A DNA stretch of 64,000 bases from positions 7,285 through 71,284 of the forward strand of contig CALABO010000017.1 in assembly GCA_937885575.1 (NCBI GenBank), read 5' to 3'. This DNA comes from an uncultured Pseudomonadota bacterium (lineage in GTDB: Bacteria > Pseudomonadota > Alphaproteobacteria > Rs-D84). The translations under genes were made by a program, and so were the position numbers. Positions 8,533 to 17,679 of this stretch are shown here, piece by piece (the first letter of the stretch is position 1; the number at the start of each line of letters is the position of its first letter). The notes beneath the pieces were generated by a model. That model was not told where the DNA came from. It ran no database searches and worked only from the letters and a program-made list of their open reading frames with translations.

Positions 8533-10113
8533 TCAGACGAATTTTTCCGGAATAATTTTTGCAACCGTCTTAAAAATGCGTCTAAAAATTGTCGTATCGG
8601 GGTCGTGATGATGAATTCGTGGTGCGCTATCGCCACTTCGAAACCCCATCCATGTTGTGCGATTATCTTCAATCGTCACATGCCAAGATGTTTTTGTGTC
8701 GTCAATAATCATATCGCGCAGTTTTTCCGCGAATTCCGCGCTTTCAAAGATTGCAACATTTTCAGTATTATAATATGCACTACGCGGGTCCAGGTTGAAA
8801 CTGCCTATCCATGAAATTTTATCATCGAACACAATTGTCTTGCTGTGCATAACTGAAAAACTTGATTGTTTGCGCATGCGGTCGTGCAATTTTCCGCGCC
8901 GATTTTCCGCCGAAGACATAAATTCATACACATCGATTCCATCGCGAATAAGTTTCCGCCGATATTTTTCCCACTTCCCAAAAACGGTCGGCGCATTTGT
9001 TGATGCAAGTGAATTTGTGACAATCGTGACATGAACGCCGGATTTTTCGCCACGTTGCATCATCTGCATTCCGCCGCGCCCGGGAACAAAGTATGCGGCA
9101 GACACGTATGCAGATTTCTTGGTTGCGTTCCAAAGTTTATTTAGTGTGCGCATAATTTGTCCGCTGTATTTTTCTTTTCGCGACATTGGCATTTGCACCT
9201 TGGCCGGCGCGTCAGCCAAGAATTGTCCGTGCCCCCACGAAAAGTCAAAATTCTTGCGCCCGTATTCACGCACAACCAGTGAAATAATCGTGTTGTATCG
9301 TTTAAGGTTTTTTGTTCCCATTTGTTCTTGGCGCCGGAATTGCCGGTTGAGTTTTTGCATTGCGCGCGCCGAACATGCCTTTGGAATAACGGCCGCCGGC
9401 ACAGATAATTCATAGTTCCAATATTCATTAAAACTTTTTGTCGCATCGCGCGTGATATTGCCAATGAACAAAACATCAGTGTCTGAAAAATTCGCGGCGG
9501 TTTCAGGCATGAAATAATTACTGCCTATATTTCGGCCGCCGGTAATCAGTGCAACATTATCAACGATAAAAAGTTTATTATGCATGCGCGAATTTAACCG
9601 ATTAAAATCCAAAAGCATTTGCGGATAATACAACAACCGCGACCGATGCTTTACGGCATTAAAAATTTTCACTTCGATATTTGGATGTTGGTTCAGCACG
9701 ATAACATCGGCGATATCGGAATTCGTTCCATAGTCATCGATAAGAATCCGCACCTTTACGCCACGGTCGGCGGCGTTTTTAAGTTCGCTAATTAAAACAT
9801 GTGCGGAAAAATCATTGCTGTATATATATGTCTGCAAATCGATAGTTTTTGTCGCCATGCGCGCGAACGCGGCACGAATAATAAACGCGGAAAGCCCATC
9901 ATCAATCAGTGTTGCGCCACTAACGTTCGCCGCGTCACCAAGTTCTTTTTTATAAACCCGTGCGATGGGTGTATTGATTGGATTATAGTCAAAATCTTTT
10001 TCGACAATTTTCGGTTCATAGTTGCGCAGGCGTTCATCCTTCATACTGGTTGGAATCGCGCAACCGAAAAAAGAAAACCGCGTCCATGGCAAAATTTTTT
10101 TTGTCTTTGTCAT
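8533..10113 (-). CDS. Phospholipase D family protein, ClsC-like cardiolipin synthase
   Basis: A two-HKD phospholipase D enzyme of 526 aa from the ATG at 10113. The first HKD motif (MHNKLFIVD then GGRNIG) is near residues 200-220 and the second (MHSKTIVFD then GSFNLDPRS) near residues 425-450. The N-terminus has a lipoprotein-like FFGC. The arrangement and the NIGxxYF and FSDTDVL neighbourhoods match the YmdC/ClsC type of cardiolipin synthase, which joins phosphatidylglycerol to another phospholipid; the exact substrate is inference. A perfect promoter ends six bases before this ATG, so the mRNA is probably leaderless. This also argues against the longer upstream frame, which would run through a repeat element. 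Confidence 0.85.
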   Translation of the reverse strand: MTKTKKILPWTRFSFFGCAIPTSMKDERLRNYEPKIVEKDFDYNPINTPIARVYKKELGDAANVSGATLIDDGLSAFIIRAAFARMATKTIDLQTYIYSNDFSAHVLISELKNAADRGVKVRILIDDYGTNSDIADVIVLNQHPNIEVKIFNAVKHRSRLLYYPQMLLDFNRLNSRMHNKLFIVDNVALITGGRNIGSNYFMPETAANFSDTDVLFIGNITRDATKSFNEYWNYELSVPAAVIPKACSARAMQKLNRQFRRQEQMGTKNLKRYNTIISLVVREYGRKNFDFSWGHGQFLADAPAKVQMPMSRKEKYSGQIMRTLNKLWNATKKSAYVSAAYFVPGRGGMQMMQRGEKSGVHVTIVTNSLASTNAPTVFGKWEKYRRKLIRDGIDVYEFMSSAENRRGKLHDRMRKQSSFSVMHSKTIVFDDKISWIGSFNLDPRSAYYNTENVAIFESAEFAEKLRDMIIDDTKTSWHVTIEDNRTTWMGFRSGDSAPRIHHHDPDTTIFRRIFKTVAKIIPEKFV

Positions 10114-10119
10114 GCCTGC

Positions 10120-10148
10120 ATTATACCAATTCGCATTTTTTGTCGCAA
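10120..10148 (-). promoter_or_regulatory. Promoter giving a leaderless phospholipase D mRNA
   Basis: On the minus strand TTGCGA and TATAAT are separated by 17 bases. Only six bases (GCAGGC) lie between the -10 box and the ATG at 10113, so transcription should begin at or next to the start codon. Confidence 0.7.
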
Positions 10149-10210
10149 GTTTTATTTCCCGCCACAAAATGTCTTTCCCAACGATGTTACCAAATTCAAT
10201 GACAATATTG

Positions 10211-10352
10211 GCGACACCTCCCGGCCCGCTTACGCTGTCGCTACAGCGAGGCCGTACTCCTCTGGCCAGAGGAGAATTTTGCACTCGTCTTGTTGCGGTC
10301 CAGGTTCCCCTCTGGCTAGAGGGGTGCCCTGTGGAACAGGGCGGGGTGTCGC
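10211..10352. repeat. Palindromic repeat, two arms (family A)
   Basis: A 142-base element with inverted termini GCGACACC...GGTGTCGC. Each arm carries a hairpin: CTCCTCTGGCCAGAGGAG on the left and CCCCTCTGGCTAGAGGGG on the right. It sits between two divergent genes (phospholipase D and the large secreted protein). A nearly identical element is at 54.1-54.3 kb. It has no coding capacity of its own; open frames through it are by-products of the repeat. Confidence 0.85.
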
Positions 10353-10461
10353 AAAGACACAATTCCCAAAACAATCGTTTTTTAGAATGCGTGTTCATTT
10401 TTCGCTTGCGTTAAAATTCGATAAAATGATAAACTTTACACAAAGGAAGGAAATTTTTACC

Positions 10462-13400
10462 ATGAAACGACTTGCTATACTTATTGGTGGACTGCTTGTA
10501 CTGCCCGCATTTGCTGAGGTTGCACCCGTTTTCATCGAAGACGAAGGCGCACTTGAATACGCGGACGGCATGTATGATGAAAACGGTTTTTGGGTCGCGC
10601 CAGGGGCGGAAATTGTTGATGCGGAAACCGAAACCGCCACAACTGAAACGCAAACACCGGTAAAGATTTCACGCGCACCGGTAAATGCAACACCGGTTGC
10701 AAATCGAACAACATCAACGCGTGCAATGCCCGCATCGGCGGGGGCGACGACGGCGTCGGGTCGCGGGTCGGCAAATGGAAATTCATCGCGTGTCGTTGCG
10801 GCACGAACAACAACATCTGGGCGTACCGATGCATCACGCACGGTTGCATCGCGTGGAACGACATCCACATCGCCACGTGCGGGAACCGCAACATCAACAA
10901 GGACCACGACATCTACGGCGGCAACGCGTGCGGCGGCGGCCCGAACAACGGGCGGTGCAACACGTGCGACCACGACAAATACTGGCGCAACCGTTGCGCG
11001 CACGGCGACAAGTACCGGACGGACTACCGCGGCACGAACCGCAACGGCGGCGGGCACGGCGCGTGCAACAACCACCGGGGCAGAGCGGATATCTATACGT
11101 GGTGGCGCGACGATGGACAAAGTTGCATCGGCAAGTCCGGTTATTTCCGTATCGGGTGAATCGTCTAAACTTCTCAACAGTCAGGAAAAGCTTTACAATC
11201 CAAATGATCGTATGGCATCAATTCGTCGGACACCAACAATTCGTATGTCGTCGCTAAATGGAATATCTGCGGAAACGACGGCGGTTTCGACAATGTCGTT
11301 GGAGGATATGAACGACTTGGCGGAACTTACGGATTATTGCAAGGCGCAATATGCGAACTGTATGGATAATTATTGCAATGTCTTGGACGATAACCAGGGC
11401 CGGTGCAGTTGCAGTGCGAACATAAAAAACTATGCCAAGACAGAGGCGGCGTTAAAGACCGCAACCGAAGAATTACAAGATGTCGCGCAAAAGATTCAGT
11501 ATATTGGACTTACTTCGCGAGAGGTTGAAACCCTGTTCACTGAAACGATTGCCGAAGAAACAATGCGCACCAAGGGCACGGACACCAGCCAACTGCAGGC
11601 CAGTTTGAACAAGATAAAGGATATGATTATCGATGTTAAATCCGGCACCGCAACCAGCAGCGCCAGCAACGATATCCTGGGGTTAAACTTTGACCTTTCG
11701 GGGTTGCTTGAATTTTCGTTTGACAGCACCGGTTTCGACCTTGGGTCGCTTTTCGGCACCACAAACACAAACAGTGTTAGCAACCAACGCGGCGAAGAAC
11801 TTTATAAAACCGCGGCGGCGCGTTGCAAATCATCGGTGTTAAAGGCATGCACGGCGCGTGGTGTTGACGCATCAATTATCACGAACGCGTACGATTTGGA
11901 AATCGACCGCGAATGTATGGCATATGAACGCAGTTTGAATGATTCCAACGACCAAATGTTGGCAACGGTTCGGAACGCGAAAAACGTTTTGCAAAAGGCG
12001 CGCCTTATGGTTGCGCAACAGAAAAACGCATACGACATGCGCGGTTGTATAAATGCGTTGGATGCCTGTATGCAGGATGAATTTGTCTGTGGTTCGGATT
12101 ATGAAAATTGCCTTGACCCGACGGGCCGTTATATCGTGAACGGTCAAATAGTGGTGGGCAGTCAGCCCGGCCACGCCATCGACCCGGAAATTTCATCACG
12201 TGTGGCCAGTGTGATGACCAGTGACGTTTGCCGTGTGAACCTGTATCGGACATGGGATATACCGGGTGAAACATGCCGTGTCCATAGTGGCAGCCCCGCG
12301 GCGAATTATGAATCTTACCCGACCGTAGATCAGGGTAATGCCTGGGGCAGTGGCACCGGCGACACATTGTCGGAATATATCAGTCAAACTGTGAAAAGCA
12401 ATTCCGCCGAAAAGGTAAGCGAAAATATGTCGAAATACCTGCAAAACAAAATCGGGTATGTCAACAAAGATGGCCGCGCATACGGTATGTGCGTATCCGT
12501 CCTTAACAAATGCCAAGATTACAGTTACGACGGCAAAGGCACATCCGCAAAGTATAAACAGGATAACGATGTTATCAAACAATACCTTGCGCGCGTTTTG
12601 ATTCAGATAAAGGCGAAACAGGATGAAATCCTGGCCAACTATGCCGAAACATGCGTTAGTGACGTCACTTCATGCCTGGGGCAGAACGGTTATCCAACCG
12701 AAGATCCATCCGATTGGGAAGATGACCCGCATGTGTACAGCACGAACACAACCAAAATGAATATCGCGGTCAACGCGTGCCGTGCACAAATCGTCACATG
12801 TATGTCGGTGAACGGATATTCAATCGACACACCAACCCCAACGGAAATGAATTGCTGGGTCCAGGGATTATTATACAGCACATCCACCGATGAATGTATG
12901 ATTGATAATATCCATGATAATCCGTGTTCACCTGAAACAATAGAACAATGTACTCAGGGAACATGTACATCAACATTGGGAAGCGACTATACATGGTGCA
13001 CAACGGTCAATAGCCCAAGTTGCATGCTTACAACACAATGTCCAACCCCAAAGAATAATGTAATAATTAATTGTGGTGATTATGGTACGTGGACCGGAAC
13101 TGGTGCACAACCCGTCTATCCTGTTCCCATTGGGTCAAGTATATCACTCAATTGGTCAACGTATTGCACACCAAAAAACGATGAGTGGGAATTTGGTTAT
13201 TGGACTTGCGGCAATTCAAACGCACACTTGAATAACAATTATCAATATAAACCATCCGCAAATAACACTACTTGTACGGTGCACTGGCAACAAAAAAATC
13301 CCGAGGTTACAACACGCACATTGAATATCAATTGTGGAAGTGGGGGATATTTTACTGGATCAACACCAGGTAGTAATTGTAATCCATCTGGTTCATGTGG

Positions 13401-15066
13401 GCAGGTTTCTGTTATAAGCAACAATTGTGTGGAATTGAATGATTATTGTGAATGGCCGCTTTTTTCGGGTGGCGTAATGCCATGGAATTGTACTGGCAAT
13501 TCCCTTTCCAATGGGGATCATATGTGTCCACAAACGGATAATATTACTTGTACTGCTGGCACCGGTCCTACACCATCAACCAATTATTCTGTTAATTTAA
13601 CTTGTGGGGCCGGGACCACTGGTGGCGAGTACGCGTTTACCGCATCAAGTGGTTCAACACTAACGCTTTCGGGCCGTTGTCAGTGTAATGGCGGTATTTA
13701 TAATAAACTCTCATGGGGCGGTGACTGCGCTGGCAAAGGCAACTCTTTCCCCGTGAACGACGATATCGATTGCACCGCGACATGTTCAGGTCAGGGCGGT
13801 GGTGAAGAACATACGGTTACCGTCTATTGTGGGCTTGAACAGTTTGTCCCAAATAGCAATTCCGAAGTATTATGTTCAGATGGGACTTGTGGTCAGGTCA
13901 CTGTCGGGAGCGGTAAATGTGTAAATTTGGGCCAGTATTGCAGTAATGCTAGTGCGTTATCGGCTTTTGACTGTAATGTCGCGGGTAGTTTGCAATCCGA
14001 TGAATTAACAATATGTCCACAAACGGACGGTATATCCTGTGCACTAAACACCAAAGATCCCGGCACCGCCACGGGTGGCATGCGTTATGTCAGAATTGAA
14101 AATGCGGGCGGCACCCGTGTTTCACAAGAAAGAAAAGGTGGAATGTTAACAAATGAAATGGAATATGTTTGGGTTGATACCGACGGATCCAGTACCTGTG
14201 GGGCGCCCGGTGTTTATATCGCCAACACTGAAACAAATTCATTGGCCTGCAACACGCCTGTCACCAGTATTGGTTGGTGGCGTAAACCGGAAACCCGCAG
14301 TTCTGGATTTTATATAACCCTTGACACTGGCGAAAAGGTTTTGTTCGCACGCGAATGGGGGGCAATTGTCACGGAAAACCTTGGCAAACTTGTCGCAACC
14401 GACCCGAACACAACGCTTGTTGCAGAACCGACAGTTTATGATATTCAGGTTGCATATACTTCCTTTGATGAAGGAAATAAAACTTGGAATAACACGTTTG
14501 CGCCAAATGTACCTAACTATCTGGAATACTATGTCCACAACACGTTCGACATAAATTTCTATCCGAACCGCCCGAATAACGCTGGTTCAGATGAAAAGAC
14601 CACATACAGGTATGTCGAAGGTGATGGATATTATACCATGAACGGAATCAAGAAGGACAAGGCACCAACGGTTAACGATTATGCCCAAGAATACACTTTC
14701 CGTGGGTTTTATCCGGGAAAGTTGAACGCAGTGTCGGATAATGATACGACCGGAATGGTTTGGCCGACCACAGGCGGCGGCCAAAGCCCAGTTTCGTTAA
14801 ATAACGTCAAATGGGTTCTGTCAACGATGGATCCGAATTTTAGCGGTCTGAATCTGTATGCCGCCTGGGCCAAGAATTGTCCGAGCCAACTTCCCAATGG
14901 GATGCAAAAATGTCAGTTAACGATTGGTACGGACGGTTCTGTCACATATATCGTTGAATGTCTGGATGGGTATGAACAAATTGGTTCTGGCGCCGATGCA
15001 GAATGCATCACTCCGGGCAGCAATTGGCGCAGCGTAGAATTCGCCGGCGCCACGGCCGCGTATTAA
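10462..15066 (+). CDS. Large secreted cysteine-rich repeat protein, 1534 aa
   Basis: The ATG at 10462 follows AAGGAAGGA and opens a clear signal peptide (MKRLAILIGGLLVLPAFA). Next comes an acidic stretch, then a low-complexity region rich in Thr, Ala and Arg (about residues 75-215) that should be disordered and basic. The central part (about 280-860) is helical with paired cysteines. Residues about 866-1193 hold four related cysteine-rich modules of 75-90 residues, each opening with a strand like VNLTCG and closing with CPQTD-type motifs. The C-terminal part ends in a module similar to Listeria-Bacteroides (InlB B-type) repeats (FRGFYPGK ... LNLYAAW). The function is unknown; a surface structure or adhesion role is inference. 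The next gene shares the AAW/AGW module. Confidence 0.75.
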   Translation: MKRLAILIGGLLVLPAFAEVAPVFIEDEGALEYADGMYDENGFWVAPGAEIVDAETETATTETQTPVKISRAPVNATPVANRTTSTRAMPASAGATTASGRGSANGNSSRVVAARTTTSGRTDASRTVASRGTTSTSPRAGTATSTRTTTSTAATRAAAARTTGGATRATTTNTGATVARTATSTGRTTAARTATAAGTARATTTGAERISIRGGATMDKVASASPVISVSGESSKLLNSQEKLYNPNDRMASIRRTPTIRMSSLNGISAETTAVSTMSLEDMNDLAELTDYCKAQYANCMDNYCNVLDDNQGRCSCSANIKNYAKTEAALKTATEELQDVAQKIQYIGLTSREVETLFTETIAEETMRTKGTDTSQLQASLNKIKDMIIDVKSGTATSSASNDILGLNFDLSGLLEFSFDSTGFDLGSLFGTTNTNSVSNQRGEELYKTAAARCKSSVLKACTARGVDASIITNAYDLEIDRECMAYERSLNDSNDQMLATVRNAKNVLQKARLMVAQQKNAYDMRGCINALDACMQDEFVCGSDYENCLDPTGRYIVNGQIVVGSQPGHAIDPEISSRVASVMTSDVCRVNLYRTWDIPGETCRVHSGSPAANYESYPTVDQGNAWGSGTGDTLSEYISQTVKSNSAEKVSENMSKYLQNKIGYVNKDGRAYGMCVSVLNKCQDYSYDGKGTSAKYKQDNDVIKQYLARVLIQIKAKQDEILANYAETCVSDVTSCLGQNGYPTEDPSDWEDDPHVYSTNTTKMNIAVNACRAQIVTCMSVNGYSIDTPTPTEMNCWVQGLLYSTSTDECMIDNIHDNPCSPETIEQCTQGTCTSTLGSDYTWCTTVNSPSCMLTTQCPTPKNNVIINCGDYGTWTGTGAQPVYPVPIGSSISLNWSTYCTPKNDEWEFGYWTCGNSNAHLNNNYQYKPSANNTTCTVHWQQKNPEVTTRTLNINCGSGGYFTGSTPGSNCNPSGSCGQVSVISNNCVELNDYCEWPLFSGGVMPWNCTGNSLSNGDHMCPQTDNITCTAGTGPTPSTNYSVNLTCGAGTTGGEYAFTASSGSTLTLSGRCQCNGGIYNKLSWGGDCAGKGNSFPVNDDIDCTATCSGQGGGEEHTVTVYCGLEQFVPNSNSEVLCSDGTCGQVTVGSGKCVNLGQYCSNASALSAFDCNVAGSLQSDELTICPQTDGISCALNTKDPGTATGGMRYVRIENAGGTRVSQERKGGMLTNEMEYVWVDTDGSSTCGAPGVYIANTETNSLACNTPVTSIGWWRKPETRSSGFYITLDTGEKVLFAREWGAIVTENLGKLVATDPNTTLVAEPTVYDIQVAYTSFDEGNKTWNNTFAPNVPNYLEYYVHNTFDINFYPNRPNNAGSDEKTTYRYVEGDGYYTMNGIKKDKAPTVNDYAQEYTFRGFYPGKLNAVSDNDTTGMVWPTTGGGQSPVSLNNVKWVLSTMDPNFSGLNLYAAWAKNCPSQLPNGMQKCQLTIGTDGSVTYIVECLDGYEQIGSGADAECITPGSNWRSVEFAGATAAY

Positions 15067-15281
15067 AGGGGCCCGTCATACCGCGGAAACGCGATATCTC
15101 CGCGGGGGGGCAGAGAGCAGTTCCCCTCCTGCGGAGGGGTGGCCGAAGGCCGGGGTGGTCTTTTACGGATTGTCTGGAATCAGAAAGACCACCTCCCGGC
15201 TTCGCCGTACTCCTCCACAGGAGGAGAACCTGGACCGCGACGGGCCCGACGAGATTCCGCCTTTCGGCGGAATGACGAATA
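15066..15281. repeat. Nested palindromic repeats (family B around family A)
   Basis: The outer pair is GTCATACCGCGG (about 15075) and GATTCCGCC...GGCGGAATGACGA (15251-15281), which recurs at 41.3 kb. Inside it lie two family A arms facing each other (TTCCCCTCC...GGGGTGGTCTTT and AAAGACCACCTCCC...GGAGGAGAA). The 231 bases between the two secreted-protein genes contain this element and no gene. The second gene's ribosome binding site follows directly. Confidence 0.8.
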
Positions 15282-15298
15282 AAAAAAGGAAACATACT

Positions 15299-16735
15299 AT
15301 GAAACGTTTTTTGACATGTGCACTGTGTTTTGTGTCATTACCGGCCGTTGCCGTCACGCTTTATTATGAACAGGGCGGTGCCTGCCCCGGGTTGTATAAG
15401 ACCCGACCGTTGTCTGGTTGCAACGCGACCCAGGTCACACACCTTGACGTGACACCAATGTCTGATACGGTTTTTGACGGGTTCAAGGTCAATGGCCAAA
15501 CGGTCGTCTATGCTGACGGAACCGTTGCATCAAACGCCGCCGATATATTGCGCGGTGCATCACTCACATCCGATAAAATCCAACAAAGTTATACATGCCA
15601 AAGCGGGTTTTCAGAAAATAATAACGGCGTTTGTGTGGATTATAACGGCAATATGACCTATGTCGATTTTGAAAATGGTGTTGAGGAGAGCGGATTTGAG
15701 GTCGAGCCGGCCAACCTTGGGCGTGGTGGCGCCGGCAGTAACGAATGTGTTCATTCAAAATTCAAAGTGAAAATTCACTGGTGCCCGCCAAAATACGGTG
15801 CTTATACCGGAAATTGGTCAAATGGACTTAGCGGTTGGAATCCACCATCTGTTCCGGAAAACTTCGGTTACCCAGAACTTTGGCCAAGCGATAGCGATTG
15901 TAATACAGCTGATGAAGTATTATATTACGATTGGAAAGACAGGGGAACATCAAGCGCATCATATCACAAAAATTCGTATACGGGTCCGTTGGTAACATCC
16001 ATAAATAAACCCGATGGCAAGTTCAACGGTTGGACGTTACGTGGTTTCTACCTGCTTGAAGATGATTTGTATGATGTGCCATCTGGATGTAACGCAAGTA
16101 CTAATGCAACATATAGTCCAATATGCTATAGTTATTGGGGAAATCGTAATTATTTTGCGAAACGCCGTGTGGTAACGGCAACTAATACCGAAGGTACAGC
16201 GCGCCTTGGATTGCCAAAACCGAATAGCAATACCATCACAAATTATGTTGATTTGGATGATAGTCATAACGGGGCGAACGGTGCATGGTCAAATACGCGT
16301 TGGACTGTGTACGATTGTTCAATTACTCATAAACAAGCCGAAAATAAAACCTATCACCTTTATGCTGGTTGGGCGCGGGATTGTGAAACGCCAAATGATG
16401 GGACGTGCAATCTGGCAATAAGACGTACCGGACTATCACAAAGTAATAACAAAGGCGACGCATTCTATACCACAACATGCAACAATGGCGCGACACCAAC
16501 TGGTAATGGCACATACAATCCGATTTGCCCTGAAAAATGTGCTCTTAACAATCTCAGTGCTTGCACTCAATCGGAATGTTTAAACCTTAACGGGACTAAT
16601 TGGTGTGCCGGAACACCACAGTGCGTGTTGGGTTCTAGCGCACGGCTATGTTGCATGAATAGCCTTGCAAATTGCACAAGTTCGAAAGATTGTGAATCTG
16701 TTGGGGGGACTTGGAACGGAACCACATGTCAATAA
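15299..16735 (+). CDS. Secreted cysteine-rich protein, 478 aa
   Basis: The ATG at 15299 follows AAAAGGAAA and opens a signal peptide (MKRFLTCALCFVSLPAVA). The mature protein is rich in cysteine, asparagine and tyrosine. It contains a repeat-type module ending in YHLYAGWARDC (about residues 345-360) that corresponds to LNLYAAWAKNC in the preceding gene. The C-terminal cysteine cluster (SACTQSECLNLNG...WC) matches another cysteine cluster in that gene. The two genes are therefore domain-sharing neighbours, likely surface proteins made together. It ends in a strong terminator. No enzyme motif is visible. Confidence 0.75.
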   Translation: MKRFLTCALCFVSLPAVAVTLYYEQGGACPGLYKTRPLSGCNATQVTHLDVTPMSDTVFDGFKVNGQTVVYADGTVASNAADILRGASLTSDKIQQSYTCQSGFSENNNGVCVDYNGNMTYVDFENGVEESGFEVEPANLGRGGAGSNECVHSKFKVKIHWCPPKYGAYTGNWSNGLSGWNPPSVPENFGYPELWPSDSDCNTADEVLYYDWKDRGTSSASYHKNSYTGPLVTSINKPDGKFNGWTLRGFYLLEDDLYDVPSGCNASTNATYSPICYSYWGNRNYFAKRRVVTATNTEGTARLGLPKPNSNTITNYVDLDDSHNGANGAWSNTRWTVYDCSITHKQAENKTYHLYAGWARDCETPNDGTCNLAIRRTGLSQSNNKGDAFYTTTCNNGATPTGNGTYNPICPEKCALNNLSACTQSECLNLNGTNWCAGTPQCVLGSSARLCCMNSLANCTSSKDCESVGGTWNGTTCQ

Positions 16736-16756
16736 ATCTATATGCACAAGCAATAA

Positions 16757-16780
16757 CGGGGCGGTGCCCCGTTTTTTTTT
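16757..16780 (+). terminator. Terminator of the secreted-protein gene pair
   Basis: The stem CGGGGC-GGT-GCCCCG is followed by nine or more T residues. It lies 22 bases after the stop codon and is a textbook rho-independent terminator. Confidence 0.92.
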
Positions 16781-16782
16781 GA

Positions 16783-16862
16783 CCATCACTAACACTAATC
16801 ACTTACACCAAGCCAGGGCTTTGCCCTGGCGCAGTCTCGCTGTAGCGAAGCGAAAGCGGATA
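16783..16862. repeat. CACTAA array plus GC hairpin
   Basis: CATCACTAACACTAATCACTTA-type units at 16784-16806 are followed by the hairpin GCCAGGGC-TTT-GCCCTGGC and a short CGCTGTAGCG-like palindrome. It lies between convergent genes and holds no coding sequence. Confidence 0.65.
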
Positions 16863-16863
16863 A

Positions 16864-17151
16864 TCACTTCTTTGACACCCGTTCGCGGAATTCGGCGCAG
16901 GGGCGGAAAGACACAACGCGTCGTGCCGTCACAATTGCCATCTCGCCGGTCTTTGGGTTGCGACCAATGCGTGCCGATTTATCCAAAATTCTGAAAGTAC
17001 CGAACCCGGCGAACTTTACCTCTTCGCCATTTACCAATGCTTCGCATATTTCATCGAATATCACATCAATTAGTTTTCCCGACTGGGCCGCCGTAAAACC
17101 AAAGTCATCGCGTAATATTGTTGCCAAATCGTTTCTTGTAATTGTTGCCAT
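16864..17151 (-). CDS. ihfA: Integration host factor alpha subunit / HU-family protein
   Basis: A 95-residue DNA-bending protein of the HU/IHF family. The beta-arm block GRNPKTGE followed by ARRVVSFRP near residues 63-83, and the N-terminal TRNDLATIL helix, fit the alpha subunit of IHF better than HU. IHF shapes nucleoid structure and promoter architecture as a heterodimer with IhfB, which is not in this window. GGGGGA precedes the ATG. The family is certain; IHF-alpha versus HU rests on the RRVVSFRP pattern. Confidence 0.88.
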   Translation of the reverse strand: MATITRNDLATILRDDFGFTAAQSGKLIDVIFDEICEALVNGEEVKFAGFGTFRILDKSARIGRNPKTGEMAIVTARRVVSFRPCAEFRERVSKK

Positions 17152-17249
17152 TTTTTATAATCCCCCGATTGTGTCTTACATGCCAAGGTATTATACAGAT
17201 TTTAATATAACTTGCAATATCAAAATCAAAGATTAAAATATAATCTCGT

Positions 17250-17325
17250 GTCCCCATAGTTCAATCGGATAGAACAAGTTCCTCCTAAGAATTAGATGTC
17301 GGTTCGATTCCGGCTGGGGATACCA
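17250..17325 (+). tRNA. tRNA-Arg (anticodon CCU)
   Basis: All four arms can be drawn: acceptor GTCCCCA/TGGGGAT, D stem GTTC/GAAC, anticodon stem AGTTC/GAATT with loop CTCCTAA (anticodon CCT), and T arm with TTCGATT. CCA is encoded at 17323-17325. A TATAAT at 17239-17244 ends only five bases before the first tRNA base, so the precursor may have little or no 5' leader. Confidence 0.95.
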
Positions 17326-17342
17326 AGTAAAATGGATCTAAC

Positions 17343-17672
17343 ATGAAAAATCGCGCCGTAAAAATCGGTATTATCGCCGGAATTTTGCCACACATGTTTT
17401 GTTGTGTGCTGCCGGTGGTGTTGGGGTTGGTTGGGCTGGTTGCGCCGGGCGCATTGGATCATGATTTTATCCCAGAAAACGCGGAAAAATGGCTGTTTGT
17501 TTTTTCGGGATTAATGCTGTTGCTGTCGTGGATTATGTATTTTTCAAATCGCAAATGCGATTGCCGGCACTGTGACGAAACGCACCACCACCGTGTCCAG
17601 ATGATAATTTTAATCTGTATCACAATTTTAACAATCGGCGGAATTGCCGCGCATCTGTTTTTACATCATTGA
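17343..17672 (+). CDS. Small membrane protein with Cys/His-rich segment
   Basis: A 109-residue protein with three predicted membrane helices (about residues 8-35, 48-66 and 86-105). The first helix contains CC (HMFCCVLP), and a CDCRHCDETHHHR segment between helices 2 and 3 is rich in potential metal ligands. This resembles small heavy-metal transport proteins of the MerT/MerC kind, but no specific family signature is complete, so metal handling is inference. It starts 17 bases after the tRNA and may be co-transcribed with it. Confidence 0.6.
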   Translation: MKNRAVKIGIIAGILPHMFCCVLPVVLGLVGLVAPGALDHDFIPENAEKWLFVFSGLMLLLSWIMYFSNRKCDCRHCDETHHHRVQMIILICITILTIGGIAAHLFLHH

Positions 17673-17679
17673 AAATTTT

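Noticed and set aside
10395..11177. A 260-aa open frame on the minus strand, rich in Val, Ala and Arg
   Set aside because: It is the exact antisense of the Thr/Ala/Arg-rich low-complexity segment of the large secreted protein; it has no ribosome binding site, and its composition follows from the GC-rich repeats.
15003..15275. Open frames through the palindromic repeats (also near 10.2, 41.2 and 54.2 kb)
   Set aside because: They are by-products of GC-rich palindromes without stops, not genes.
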